A stretch of 64,000 nt of DNA, taken from NCBI GenBank assembly GCA_903813345.2, contig CAIIXF020000009.1, forward strand, positions 24,402,740 to 24,466,739, read 5' to 3'. The position numbers were made by a program, and so were the translations under genes. The DNA is from Owenia fusiformis (Eukaryota > Annelida > Polychaeta > Sabellida > Oweniidae). Shown piece after piece: positions 15,501 to 26,325 of this stretch. Each line of letters begins with the position of its first letter. Positions within the stretch are counted from its first letter, which is position 1. Below the pieces are notes generated by a model that saw only the letters and a list, made by a program, of their open reading frames with translations, searched no databases and was not told where the DNA came from.

Positions 15501-18500
15501 AACCCTATTTATGTCAACCAATAAGCACTAGATTATATATAACAAAACTTAGAACTTCAAATCATAATCTTCCTATAGAAACAGGGAGATACATAAAAAG
15601 ACCAACGTTAGAGAGAGTGTGTACCAAATGTAGCAGACTAGGAGATGAGTACCATTATATTTTAGAATGTAAACTTTTTGAAGATGACAGAAAAATACTT
15701 CTAGATAACTACTTCATTAGACAACCAAATATGTTAAAATTTAAAAGTTTGTTGTCAAATATTAAATATTCTGTGCAATTAAGTAAATTGATGAAGATTA
15801 TTGGTGGTAGTGAATTAAACTAAACTGTATTATCATTGTATGTATATGTACTATTTTATGCTCACAAGTGTGGGTAGAAATAAAGAATAAAAGAAAAAGA
15901 AAGTTTCTTGGAAGCCGATGACAATATACAAATAGTGACTGCCATTGAGGGCAATAGTGTAAATTATTTCGCCGAGGGAATATCCTCTACAATGTACTAT
16001 TCCCGAAGCCGCAGGGGAAATCATTTACACTATTGCTCGAAATTAGGCAGTCACTATTTGTTTTATTATATACCCTATACTGACTCTTGTCCCGTTTGCT
16101 CTGCGAAGGCCAAAAGGCTTAGAAAGCCCCCTCCCCGGGTCCATTGTTAGCATTATAAGCTGTGACGTCATCAGATGCTCAACAGAAATTTTTGCCTCTG
16201 AGACTCTCACTTGACAAATTCAATCGCATTTAACACGCGGAATAGATTATCATAACACTTGAAATTACACAGACGTATTGAGCTTAGGGAACTTTATACA
16301 CGTTGCTTATATTGTATCGTTCACGCACGTCTGTCATGGTGAACGGAGTTGATTTGTGTTTGTGCTCATCCTCCATTTTTCTGTTTTTCGTCTGCGCAGT
16401 GATAATGCGCAGACGTTTCCAAGGGTAATAGAAGTTGCAATCGTGACGTCAGCGGGCAATAGTTCAAATGTATATTCCCGCTGACGTCACATTTGAGGGA
16501 ATATAACTTTCCGAGGGAAATAGTAAATCTATTTCGGAACACGTGACTAGGTATTGACCAATCAGGATTAGTGTTACATATTGGGTATATAATAATACTG
16601 TTTGGTTGACAAATGTTGATCGCTTGACAAACAGAAACAATATCCACAAAAGTTTAAATGAAATCACAGTCCAAGTTTATTTATTTCTTAAATTATTTTA
16701 TTCTTCATATTTAATTACGTATTAACATTTTAGAATGTTTACATTCACTCGTAAATGCTAGGGAGCAAGAGAAGTTACTCAAATGATACTGATCTGTTTT
16801 TAGATTATATATATCTATGGCGGATGATGACGTTTAGAGTGCTACATAAATTCTCTATCACTCTGCTTTTAAATATATTTTTGATATGTTTGTATCAAAC
16901 AGACAAAAAGATTGCTAGAATCATCAAAATCACACTTAAATAGGATTGGAGAGTAACACAATGGGAATTAGACAAGCTGAAACCTTTTTATTTTTATTTT
17001 ATGTCGTTCTCATTTTCAAAGTACCGATATCAAAAGTTTCTGATATCATCAAGCGCTTCTATTAACGGTTGGTGTTAACTTACAGAAACGAGGTTCCACA
17101 CGGGAGCCGCTTGGCTCACTGCCACTGCTATCTCAGACTTGGCTGGACCGATAAGCATTGTCTTCACCGGTGGTTCGTGGACAAACTCATACAGCGCCTT
17201 TATACCAAGACCTGGACTACCCTGCAAATAAAACCAAAAGTGTGACGTTTATCTATTCTTGAACAAACTCATATTTGGCGCCTTTATATCTAAAACTGGT
17301 CTCCCCTATATTCACCCCTGATGATAGGAAAAATGAATGAGGGGAAGGGGTAGCCAAATTTCTGCTAGAAGATTTTTTTTAAAGATCGTTTCCTATTGCA
17401 TTGCTAAATGAATAAGCGTACGGCATGGTAAAATATGTTAAGTCTTCTAGGATTTTTAACCAATACGCTTCTAAGATGTAATTTATTAAAAAAGGCGCAA
17501 CGTCACCAAAGTGCGAAAGTCAATGCTTTTTTTGCTATAAATCAACCAACATGGGTCTATGATCCTGTAATAAATACTTAAAGGTGACGTTATTATCACA
17601 AAAGTAATGTCATTTCTGACTTTTTGAATAAGCTTCCATTCGTTATTTAAAGAATAATCAAAATTTCTAAAATTGAACGGAGTGGAGTGAATCGAACTTG
17701 ACACACCTTGCCTGCTATGTGTGAATTATTCTTTAATAAACTCATATTTAGCATAAATAATTTCAATAATTCATAACTAAACCTGGCCTCCCTGCAGATA
17801 AGCACATTTCGTGACATGTGACTAGTCCTCACGTGAATTTTGTGCTCCGATTTTTCAAAAGGTTTTTGCCACCTGAGTGCTGTCACGATGACATCACTTA
17901 GGTTGCAAAATATCTTTGATATGCTAAAACATCGAAGTGGCACATTAGATATGTCATTTAATTATTCCAATAGTGCTTCCTTTTTTCAATCTTTGCATTG
18001 GTGTTAGATAATGTTTTTTCACTGTAAAGTGGAATATTTGAAGATAAAATTTTTTATTTTTTATTTGAAAAATGGCGGGAAATTTGAATATCTGAGAAAT
18101 GAAAAGCTTTTTTTCAATAGATTTCTTTCCAAACATCTCTAAGATAACTTTTAAAGCATGACAAATGATAAAAACATATTTTCAAACTATACATGGGGAC
18201 CTAATCCGGGAACTGAATTCATTACGATGCTTAAAGAGAAATAAAATATTGCCTGTGAAAATACCTGTCGTTGCCCGGCCGATCAATGAAACAAACGACC
18301 CATTTTGCTCCTATGTGAGAGTGTGCATTAGGGATTTGATTTGCCTTGGGAGTTACGATTAATCAAAAAGTTGTCTATTTTACCATTTCATCATCATTTA
18401 GTAAATTGCAATTCTAGTTCACATTATTCGTACGAAGGAGCTTTGGGGCAGAAAGTAAGTGCAAGATGTAACACTAAATCTTTTTATGATGTAAAAATGT

Positions 18501-21500
18501 CCTCGAATCTCAATGAATGTCAAGAACAATCTCAAAAATAGATTGTGTCTCAAAAACATTTTATGAAAATGATTCCCTGGAAACAAAACATTTTCCTTCA
18601 CATTTACCCGTTAACTGTTTGATATATAAATATCGAAATAGTCCCTATTCATGTGTATCATCGACATTATTAAGATTTGAATTATTTCGAAGGTTATTTT
18701 GTCACACTCATTTGCCATAAAGTAAATCTATAAGTGCGAAAACTAGACTACAGCAACGCCAAAGCGTAGCAAATCTCATCGAACAGACATGGCTGGCATT
18801 TTTACAAACAAAGTATTTCGGGTTTCACTTGCTCCAACTTGTGTTATAACATGATAATACCTTGGAAGTCGAAGATGAGTGATTTCTTAGGTGGACAAAC
18901 CGCAATAACCACCCCTTTTTCTAGATAGTCTTGGCTGTGGACAGCGTAATGGATTTCCCAAAGCATACAATTAATGTCCTTGTACCTTTTAGTATTCTCA
19001 TTCATTCCACTGATATGAGTGTCAAAACAATTAAAGACATTGGGATGTGAGTAATGTAGCAAGCCACTGTCGTTATCAATTTTCTTCGTATTTGATCAGA
19101 TCTAGCGATCTGGGAAGTAATCATCATAACTGTATTTTTGACAAAAAATGTCTCAATTAGAATGTTTTAGGCTCAAATCATTCTTTGCTACGTCCAATCC
19201 CCAGAATGAATCACCAGAATATTTACTTTATTTGAGGAAGACTTTTACAATAATGCATTCATTTTTCTATAATTAATATGGTAACTAAATTTATTATTTG
19301 GGAGAACTTGAACCGCTGTTTCCCAATTTTTGCACTTTGAACGTTAAAAACAAGTGTAATATAATCACTGATTTATATGTTTTACGTCTATTAGATATTC
19401 GCTCTGAAATTCGCTTTCGAAAACCTTTGCATGTCCATTTACCATAATGAACAAACATTCTAATTACCAATTATAAGGCGTATACATTAGATTAAGACTT
19501 ACGATTGAAATTAATTGATCGCATGTTTTTGCAATATACATCTCTATTCCCAAGAGGAATGTAGTCAGATAGGAGCCTGTAGTGTATCATTCAGAGTGCC
19601 AGACAAAATTTCTTGGCCTTGTACCCAAATAAAGTGGTGACATATTGTTATAACTTTTTATGACGACGGTAGGAGGCAAATGCCGGTGTCACAGTTTTAC
19701 ATGTCCATGCTAAATTATGTCCGTCAGGAAAATACGTCCGTAGTAATTTTTCATATATATTATAGCTTGGAATATATGTCCGACTAGGACAACGTATACT
19801 AGGAACGGAGGTCCTACGACTTATTTCCCAAGGGGACTTATACTCCTGTTACACCGGGTGGTGACATTTTGCATGTTAATACGTCAGAAACCAACATATT
19901 AGCACTCGAAGCGTGTTTTGAAAATTTGAAACTTCCATTGAAGTGTCTGTTCATTTGACCAATCAGCGACGATGTCTCAAGACGGATTTACATTATAGAC
20001 GTATGTCATATCTGACCCCTGGGATTATTCCTCTTTGTCAATGCATTAGCAGGTCTCTTCTAAATACACCTATAGGATTTCATTAAAAGTAAAGCTCACT
20101 ATTAAGAAGGATGGCTTGCCTCAAGTTTTTCTATTTCTTAGCCCCGTGTTATTGATCTCTTTTGTTTATAATAACACAACAGGAGTAGTCAAGAACCATC
20201 GGAGATTTAGGCAAAGAGAATGCAAGACAAGACAGAGTAACACAACTGCAAGCAACATTTGCATTAAAAATATGGTGTGTATATCTAAAATGGAAATCTC
20301 AATGGTCAATTGTTCCAAAGTAATAAAAGATCAAGTGGATATCAAAATTATCCCGTGATTATGTCAATATTAATGTTGTAATAACCAACGTATATTGATG
20401 CCATATCGGTAGCTAGTTTGTAGTTTCACGCATATTATTAGTGGCTAGCTTCCTGGCGCCGATACTGATACTGTGATAGCAACTAGTTGATGAAAATAAA
20501 ATTAGTATATAGATCATCGCACTTTCTATTCCCTGAGGAATTCAAGGACTAATTGTTTTTTAAATTGGACCTGGACAATAATGGCACGACACTGAATGAC
20601 ATGACAAAGCAATATATCTTCGAAATGGTCGCTCTCCATCCGGCTTTAAAGTACCAAAGAGGGCTTATTGTTGTAACATATAGATTTTTTACACAAAACA
20701 CCTGTCATCAAGTGATTATCCTAGTAATATAGGAAATTGCTTACATGATAGTATTGTTTTTTCTTTTAGAAGGTCCCTGTTTTCAACAATACTGAAACTT
20801 CAATAATTCCAATGCCACATTTGAAAAGGCGTCTTACTTCCGTTTTCAAAAGAAACCCGCCCCATTGGAGCGAGGAGATTCAAATCATCATTGGCTAATT
20901 ATTTGATGCATTTCTCTAAATTGTCGATTTTAATTAGTAAATGAATTAGAAATGGTGTTTAATCGTGACACAAAGTGCCTGACATTCAGCTCTCAACAAA
21001 ACGATGGACTTATTGTTCAAAAAGAGAACTTGCAATTTCGTATTATTAAAATCAAGATTTTCTGACATTTAAGTACAGGGTGTCCAAAAAACAGGACTGT
21101 AATAAAGTTAAAATTACTGAAAGTTTGATGATGATCTGTCAATTGTGTCAAAAACTACAGTACTTTCAAAACAAGCTCAAAGTGGGCACTTCTCCTCTCT
21201 ATACACAAACGAATACTGTGAACCAAGTTGTAAATTACCCTGACCTATACACATTAATGTGGATGGTACATATTGGGGTAGTTATTGCCCTCTTAAGATT
21301 GTTAGGGGCCTTCAGTATACACATTGGCTTTGAGAAATCCCCAAAAACAAAAATCTGGGGGATTTAGATCTGGAATGAGCTGCCCATATGGTTTGCGTTC
21401 TGCAACTGATGAGCTGACCACCAAAGCATCGCTTAAAACCCTAGCTTTCAGCATATCATTTGCAGTGTTAGGGTGGTATTGGCTTGTTGAAACCACTGCT

Positions 21501-24500
21501 TATTTCCTTAGATGTCCCTTCTAGTGACCTCCAAAACTTAGCGAGAACTTACTGGTCCTTGTTCATGGTGAAAGCACGTCCCAAGTCACCTTCGAACCAA
21601 AAAAGACTGACAATTCCATGTTTCCTCATTGCCACCCAGGCAATGCATTGTTCAGAATGCAAACAACTTTGTTCGCCGGACTGAACTGTGCAGAGAGGAG
21701 AGTGCACACTTGGGGCATGTATTGTAAGGAACTGTATATTTTGACTCAAATGGCAGATTATTATCAAACTTTCACAACAAAATTTACATTGAATGAACTA
21801 AATAATTCTGAAAGGATAGGTATCGATATGGTGAACTGAATTCAACAATGTTTTACTCTTAAACCAATTATTGAAAACATTCTGTAAAAAACACTGTCCT
21901 TTATGTAATTGGCAACAATTTAATGCAAAAATTATTTATATAAATATTTTATATAACTGTTTTGGTTAACATTTTTTTTTGTTTTTTTAGTGCAATTGTT
22001 TTTTGTTCCTTTCTACCAATTCTTGAGAATGAAAAAAAAAGTCTTTCCGAACCTTGCTGGAACAAAAGAGCATATACAACATTTTCTTAGACCTCTCAAT
22101 ATTATAGTTATACAAAGAAAATTTTGGTTGATTTTACAATAAGTATGCAAATACTTAAAACAAAACCCCCCAAAATAGATAAAAATTAAGTTCAACCTTT
22201 TATTTCATTAACAAGATACTTTTTTTAAATCAACCGAACTTTCCTTTGTACAATTACAATATTGAGAGACCTAAACACGTTGTGTTTATGTCGTTTTTGT
22301 TCCAATGAGGTTCGGATAGATGTTTCATTTCATTCCGAACATATGATACCAAGAACAAAGGAAGTGTCTCATGTGTTTTCTAAAACAATAAAGAGAAATG
22401 TATATAAATATAATTCAAATTATAATGTAACCATCCAAAAGATGAGCATTAAATTGACGATGTGTAAAATTTTCAGAATGTTTTGATGACTGGTTTTAGA
22501 GAAACGCGTGTTCAAAAAGTTCTCTACTCCTTTCAAGGCAAAATTGAGTTATTCAACTTTCTTGCGGTCCTGTTTTTTGGACACCCGGTATTATGAGGCA
22601 CATAAATCTAAAGGGAACGATCAAGTCGTAATGCAAAACAAAGTTTGGAAGCTTTGTGTGAATGGTATGACGATTGAATCTTGAGAGCTTTCATGTAATT
22701 TATAGTTTGAGGATGAAAACACCATTCTGTATCTCCATAAATAAATGAAATCTAAATCCGTGGTGAACTGATTAATTTTGTACATCAATTGAAACTCTCT
22801 TATCAAAACAAGTATGTTATGCAGACACGTTCTCTTTCAAATAGCGAATAGTATCACAACCTGAGGTCGAATTGCATCACACTCGTACATAATTTAAGGG
22901 TATTCGGGCGCTGAACTCTGCTCGATGAAAATGGTAAATAAAATTTACCCAATTTAACCATCTTGAATATTTAATACATCCATACTGGTTCTAATTCCAG
23001 AATATTATAAATATCAGATTTGTAGAAAGAGAGAGCACGTGTTCAATATTTGGAATAAGTTAGGAATTTTCGGAAATTTGAAATGGTATCATAATCGTCA
23101 AGGAATAATACTAGATAAAGAAAACAACCCCTCCTAATATAGTTCCTTGTGGATATCGAAAAGTTTTTCCATTTGAATACAACTTCAATCAAGTCTCAAA
23201 GCTCGCCTTATTTCAATATATATTTTAATATAGAAATATTTTCAACATGGAGGATAATTCGAATACTGTATGTCTTGTGAAAATAAGGAAATTGAACTTA
23301 TAGCAGAATTGATTCATTAATGTAATATTACATACGAGAGAAAAACAATGGACGAGTATCACAGTCACCATTGATATTTATAGGATATCCTATGATTTCG
23401 AGGAATATCATTTTTATCTACGAGGTGATATTGATATCTGCACGAGAGAGCAAAGCGAACGAGTGCATATATTAATATCACCGAGTAGATTAAAATGACA
23501 TTCTAAAAAAATAGGATGTTCTTATTATCCTACACTGACAAGGAGTGTACTAAATGTATAATATCGTTGGAAATGAATTTCATGCCAAATAGAGTCAATT
23601 TGGCGGTAAATCAACAAGCGGAGTATATCATCACAATATCCTCTGCATATTGGGTTTTCCAGAGTATATCGTCACGATGTCCTCCGCATATTGGTTTTTC
23701 GGAGTATATCGTGGCGATATTCTCCTGCCATTCATTTGACCAATAGATATCAAATTTATTTTTTAATGTTATTATACATTTAGCACACTAAGTGTAGGAT
23801 AAGTTAAAATATCTATTTAATTTTCATGAAATATTATGTGTGTTATACCGTTTTCAATTTTGCTTTGCATACATATAACCCATTATGTGTATGTGTAATA
23901 CGTGTACGTGTAATAAAGTTAATAAATCTAAACCCAACACAATGACGACTATGATGAACACGATGTTTCGCGCTAAATGTCGATGTGTCGCCATCGCCAA
24001 GCATTTTTTCATGATGTCTGGCGCTACTATAGCAAGTAAAATTGAAATTCGTATTTCTGATGATGTGTTTTTTGAATCTGAATGCGTGAAAATTGCCAAT
24101 AGTCGGTTTGTTTCATTTGGTTATTCTTTCCAAATAGCTAGTGGTGATTACTTTTACAAGAAGAGTTATTTTGGACAGCTTCATGGTATTTCTCCGATTC
24201 CATGTTTCCATATAAGGGAATCCCTGCAAAGCTTACACGGATTTCGACTCCGAAAAATACATCTTTTGAGAACATGTCTCATTATTTCCTTTAAAGCCAT
24301 TTAAAATAATTACGGAACATTGATGAAAATGACAAGAAGACGAGTAACGTTAAAGCATATAAAAATACGTTAAGCATATTATACAACTTAGTTGTTTGGA
24401 TTCAGCGTATTTTCAAGTGCAAATTAATTATTGTATGATATTTCCAATAACAAAATCAATCATTCGATTAATCTTAAGTACCTGCATATCAGATATTATT

Positions 24501-24773
24501 AGGGAAAAGAAAATTAAATGTTAAGAATACCTGACTGTCCTTCATATGTAGCTGAAGATCATAGTTGGGCAGAATCCATGTTGCGTTGTTTATGTCCTCA
24601 AACGCGCTCTGGATAACATAGGGGAACGTCTTAGCGTGAAACCACCAGTGGTTTGACATTATACAAATACCTCCGATGTGAATTGTTTTCTTTGATTCGC
24701 ATTGTCTTGCTAAACTTACAAAAAGTATGTAAATTATTGTTTGTAATTTTTTAAAAGTTTGTGTTAATTCCAT
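538..24773 (-). CDS. GABA-B-like class C receptor, extracellular domain (partial gene)
   Basis: Seven exons read on the minus strand: 24773-24531, 17221-17084, 9700-9530, 4559-4446, 1791-1726, 1401-1189 and 780-538. All have AG/GT borders, and every junction is phase 0. Together they give 396 residues. The start ATG at 24773 opens a hydrophobic signal peptide (about residues 12-24). It is followed by the receptor-family start IHIGGICIMSNHWWFHAK, then APVWNLVS/LLYSAKATTL, FNPVRVAIMKEFGWARVATL, DARIIVANINDLYVRQVFCE, DKYVWMLMNWAATPGW and AYDSGWAIALAL. These follow the order and spacing of the periplasmic-binding-protein-like Venus flytrap domain of GABA-B receptors. The last donor is at 537; the rest of the flytrap lobe and the seven-helix domain must lie left of position 1. 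The family signals through G proteins at the plasma membrane. The ligand cannot be named: the loop that reads YGSSSPAL in vertebrate GABBR1 is replaced here. Introns carry many transposons. Confidence 0.9.
2240..2740. repeat. 31-bp minisatellite
   Basis: About 16 head-to-tail copies of a 31-bp unit (CGGGTGTTATTCTGCCTACA plus CACTCACGCAT), diverging at both ends. Because 31 is not a multiple of 3, the open frames through it rotate and are artefacts. It lies in receptor intron 4. Confidence 0.93.
3111..3490. repeat. 30/60-bp minisatellite
   Basis: A 60-bp higher-order unit is built of two 30-bp halves (CATGCAACCATGTGCAACAT... and ...CGACCATGCGCAACATGACC), about six copies. The period is a multiple of 3, so three frames on both strands stay open; these repetitive peptides are not supported as genes. 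Confidence 0.93.
5530..9350. mobile_element. Foldback element with tandem subrepeats in its arms
   Basis: A unit of about 340-410 bp appears three times in one orientation (about 5530-5940, 5940-6300, 6300-6620), then about two and a half times inverted (about 6640-7020, partial 7020-7190, 7190-7560). After a 1.25-kb core (7561-8807) it appears once more in the first orientation (8808-9350, itself interrupted). Landmarks are GACCCCCTGCAGAACA, CATTGGCTGCCATTATAAA and ATCAAACAGGTACATTTCT. The core has its own inverted ends, starting TGCAAATTTTTTGAGGACTG and with CACCACTTTGTTAGATATCA inverted at 8740-8760. No coding capacity seen. It occupies receptor intron 3. Confidence 0.75.
8883..9068. mobile_element. 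186-bp Mutator-like MITE with 11-bp target duplication
   Basis: The ends are AAGGAGGATTGG and its inverse CCAATCCTCCTT. Identical GCCCATTCTCC flanks lie at 8872-8882 and 9069-9079. A 9-11 bp duplication is typical of Mutator-like elements. The insertion splits one unit of the surrounding foldback arm, and the uninterrupted text exists in sister units, which confirms the boundaries. Confidence 0.82.
9350..9500. mobile_element. Decayed transposon terminus beside receptor exon 3
   Basis: TGGCC/GGGCC-rich text, a C-tract (9470-9478) and GCTGGACCCGCCACTAG resemble the right end of a hAT-type element. It stops about 30 bp from the exon donor at 9529. No left terminus was identified. Confidence 0.35.
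10080..10350. repeat. Imperfect inverted-repeat element
   Basis: TAGGTAGCAACATAAAATGA is mirrored by TTCTATTTTGTTGCTACTTA, and AAGAATGCACAGTAACAAAA by TTTTGTTACAAATGCACATT, around a spacer with no ORF. It lies in receptor intron 2. Confidence 0.6.
11165..11286. repeat. 120-bp inverted repeat in receptor intron 2
   Basis: GGCTACCGGATTAATCTACT is mirrored by AGTAGGTTAATCCGGTAGCC, and AACTCATTTAAATATGAATT by TTCATATTTTAATGAGTT. Related text (TCGCGAATGCAA, AAACTAAGCTTGT) flanks both sides at 11030-11160 and 11295-11345, so a larger decayed element is likely. Confidence 0.7.
11435..11451. repeat. Poly-G tract
   Basis: A run of about 17 G in otherwise AT-rich intron DNA, a possible slippage or assembly-length uncertainty site. 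Confidence 0.8.
12211..12497. mobile_element. 287-bp Tc1/mariner-type MITE
   Basis: It has perfect 21-bp terminal inverted repeats beginning TACAGGGTGGTCCAAAAATG, with the inverse at the right end, and TA at the tips. The interior on the minus strand reads INDAIDQSKPRLGAII and DQNGGHIEQL, resembling the C-terminal end of a mariner-type transposase, so this is probably an internally deleted derivative. Confidence 0.82.
12600..15905 (+). mobile_element. Non-LTR retrotransposon, nearly intact endonuclease-RT ORF
   Basis: The 5' end is truncated, and an APE-type endonuclease remnant (LLIGAVYVPPYN, CLGGDFNAHTS) is read from about 12640. Near 12960 the frame shifts, and the reading continues through IDYVIVTASLL into reverse transcriptase: GKSPGDDGI, PIFKNKGTRFDPANYRGITL, SGFMPDQGC, AAFVDFKQCFDKI, TGEILSPLLFSLFVNDM and the catalytic MYADDTVIL. 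One TAA at 14990-14992 interrupts the frame, after which FDTLILPILCYGCEIWGFSK and a terminal Cys/His knuckle (CTKCSRLGDEYHYILEC) follow to 15823. The 3' end is an A-rich tail near 15878-15903. The element lies in receptor intron 2, antisense to the gene. With only a frameshift and one nonsense codon it looks fairly young. Clade (CR1/L2/Jockey group) is not resolved. Confidence 0.88.
15915..16065. repeat. Hairpin MITE next to the LINE tail
   Basis: AATAGTGACTGCC and GGCAATAGTGTAAATTATTT are mirrored by AAATCATTTACACTATTGCT and GGCAGTCACTATT. The loop contains a second small hairpin. Confidence 0.72.
16443..16490. repeat. CRE-containing hairpin
   Basis: Perfect 14-bp arms GTGACGTCAGCGGG and CCCGCTGACGTCAC surround a 20-bp loop. 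Each arm carries TGACGTCA, the CREB/ATF site. Function is unknown; it is probably part of a palindromic MITE in receptor intron 2. Confidence 0.7.
18846..19098 (-). pseudogene. Unrecognised protein-like fragment
   Basis: A minus-strand open stretch of about 83 residues (DSGLLHYSHPNVFNCFDTHI, CMLWEIHYAVHSQDYLEKGV, CPPKKSLIFDF) has balanced, protein-like composition unlike nearby intron DNA. It starts just after a TGA, so its open 5' side is not a real start. A weak donor (CAAG/GTATTA) follows IFDFQ. I do not recognise the family. It lies in receptor intron 1 and may be an exon of another gene or a transposon fragment. Confidence 0.35.
19650..19860. repeat. Decayed repeat with TATGTCCG motifs
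   Basis: Scattered ATGTCCGT, ACGTCCGTAG, ATATGTCCGACTAGGAC and CGGAGGTCCTACG suggest remnants of an inverted or tandem element in receptor intron 1. Boundaries are not visible. Confidence 0.4.
21074..22590 (-). mobile_element. Decayed Tc1/mariner-like transposon
   Basis: Terminal inverted repeats are TACAGGGTGTCCAAAAAACA with GGAC following, and the inverse ending TTTTGGACACCCGGTA; length about 1.5 kb with TA at the tips. On the minus strand LIPDLNPPDFCFWGFLKANV (about 21380-21310) matches the region around the last catalytic acid of mariner-type DDE transposases (pattern DLxPxDFFLWGYLK). Other parts are broken by stops and frameshifts, so it is inactive. It lies in receptor intron 1. Confidence 0.8.
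23380..23516. repeat. Hairpin MITE
   Basis: Arms TAGGATATCCTATGATTTCG, GTGATATTGATAT and their inverses (TTAATATCACC, ATAGGATG) surround a loop with CGAGAGAGCAAAGCGAACGAG. It lies in receptor intron 1. Confidence 0.65.
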
Positions 24774-25212
24774 TTTTACTTTGTTGTGTCAGCAACGTAG
24801 GCGTCTCAAAGCTCAACTAAAACAGCAGTTCTGATATCAACTAGTGTTCATTTAAATATCAGAACCCTTCTCATCTTAAACAGCGCAACTCATTTCTTGT
24901 CATATATTCTTGCAGCATTAAATTATGAAATAATCCCATAGAAAAGAGATGATGCGAAGCACTTGATGTTTCATGCTATTTTTAATAAACAGATGACAGT
25001 AGAGGCTTTATATACAAAGTATAAGGTGATGTAATTACGAATCAATACTACGACGGGATTTCCTATCTACTCGCAGTTGCAGATAACTCGCATGACCCCT
25101 GTGTTACGCATTTCTGCTGGTACGCATTATCTGGGCGTTACGCAAAATTTGATAATATATTCCATGTCGGATGGCACCAACTGCTTGATTGCACAAACTT
25201 CCTGATGATATG

Positions 25213-25404
25213 CTATTTTACGATGCTTGATTGCACACATTGTTTAAAAACACACACATTGCTTGATTGCACACATCGTCTGGTGGTACATGTACATACT
25301 GTCTGATCTGATGATACGCACAGTCTGATGATACGCACTCTCTGATGATATGCATTGTCTGATGATACGCACTCTGATAATAACATTCTCATATGAAAGT
25401 ATAT
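25213..25404. repeat. Left piece of 184-bp tandem array
   Basis: Contains TGCTTGATTGCACACATCGT and runs of the short motif TCTGATGATACGCAC, matching the array at 29.5-30.4 kb in the same orientation. It ends exactly at the left tip of the long-TIR element. Confidence 0.8.
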
Positions 25405-26232
25405 TAGTCCGGTGGCCAAGAAGGAAGGGGTCGTTTTAGGGTATAAAGTTTTTTTCTTTGCATATTCTGATAGTACTTGACATTCTTAAGTAAATTAAAC
25501 AATCTGCAAAATTTTATAGGTTGAGCATTTTTTTCTGCTGACTCAGCAAATTTTTTACTTTATTTTTCAATTATTCTAATTTATCTCACTGAAAAATATA
25601 TTGTGAGGTTATAATAAGCACTTATTTAACACAGACCTCTTCAAAACTCGACAAATGCATAAAATTATAATGTCTTAAAAAGTGCTGAGTCATCATTTTT
25701 TCTAATAATTGTTTTTTTGCAGATTTATATCGATAATCTTAGAAAATCCAAGCTTTAAGATCAATATTTCACAAACTAATGCATTTGTAGGCAAAGGCAA
25801 ATTGCTTTCAATTGGTTATTATCCCAGACATAGAGTGAAGTTCTCCACCCATTCGTCTGTTATCAAGATGGCCACCACTTTAAAAATGACGGGACTATTT
25901 CGCGAAAATAACAAGTCTTTCTTTTTAAACCAAAGTACTGAATATTTTTTTAAATGTTTGTAGTATATTCACAACATCCATCTTTTCCCCATATATTCTA
26001 TGTTTTTCACCCTGACCCCCCCCCCGGGCTGAGTATAGGAGGAAGGGGGTGAGGAAAAAGAAATTTTCATTAATTTTGAGATCTTTCTGAAGTGTAGCTT
26101 TATTATACTCAAATGAAAGGCAATTTAGAGTGGATTGCAAATATTGTATCATTTTTCTGATTCAGGCCTCGAAAAATTCAAAATGGCTGCCTAATGTAGG
26201 ATTACACAATAATTTCCTGATCCATTCAAAGT

Positions 26233-26325
26233 ATGTCTATATGGCCGAGAGGGCTTGAGCGCCAGCGCGTTCAAACTAGGCAATTAGGTGCTGTAACCAC
26301 GAGTTTGAGACGCGTGTGCTCCTTG
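26233..26325 (+). other. tRNA-Leu/Ser-like sequence, probable SINE head or tRNA pseudogene
   Basis: TATGGCCGAGAGGGCTTGAG matches the internal A box and D-arm of type II (Leu/Ser) tRNAs. CACG-AGTTTGAGACG-CGTG can form a T-arm with a loop diverged from TTCGAAT. Acceptor-stem pairing is poor and the B box is degenerate, so it is unlikely to be a working tRNA. Confidence 0.5.

Noticed and set aside
20116-20358. 80-residue plus-strand open frame with hydrophobic N-terminus resembling a signal peptide
   Set aside because: No conserved motif beyond the hydrophobic stretch and no splice or homology support.
23885-24304. 139-residue plus-strand open frame and opposing 81-residue frame
   Set aside because: Met/Thr/Cys-rich start comes from a TGTGTA/ACGTGTA simple repeat; no domain or splice support.
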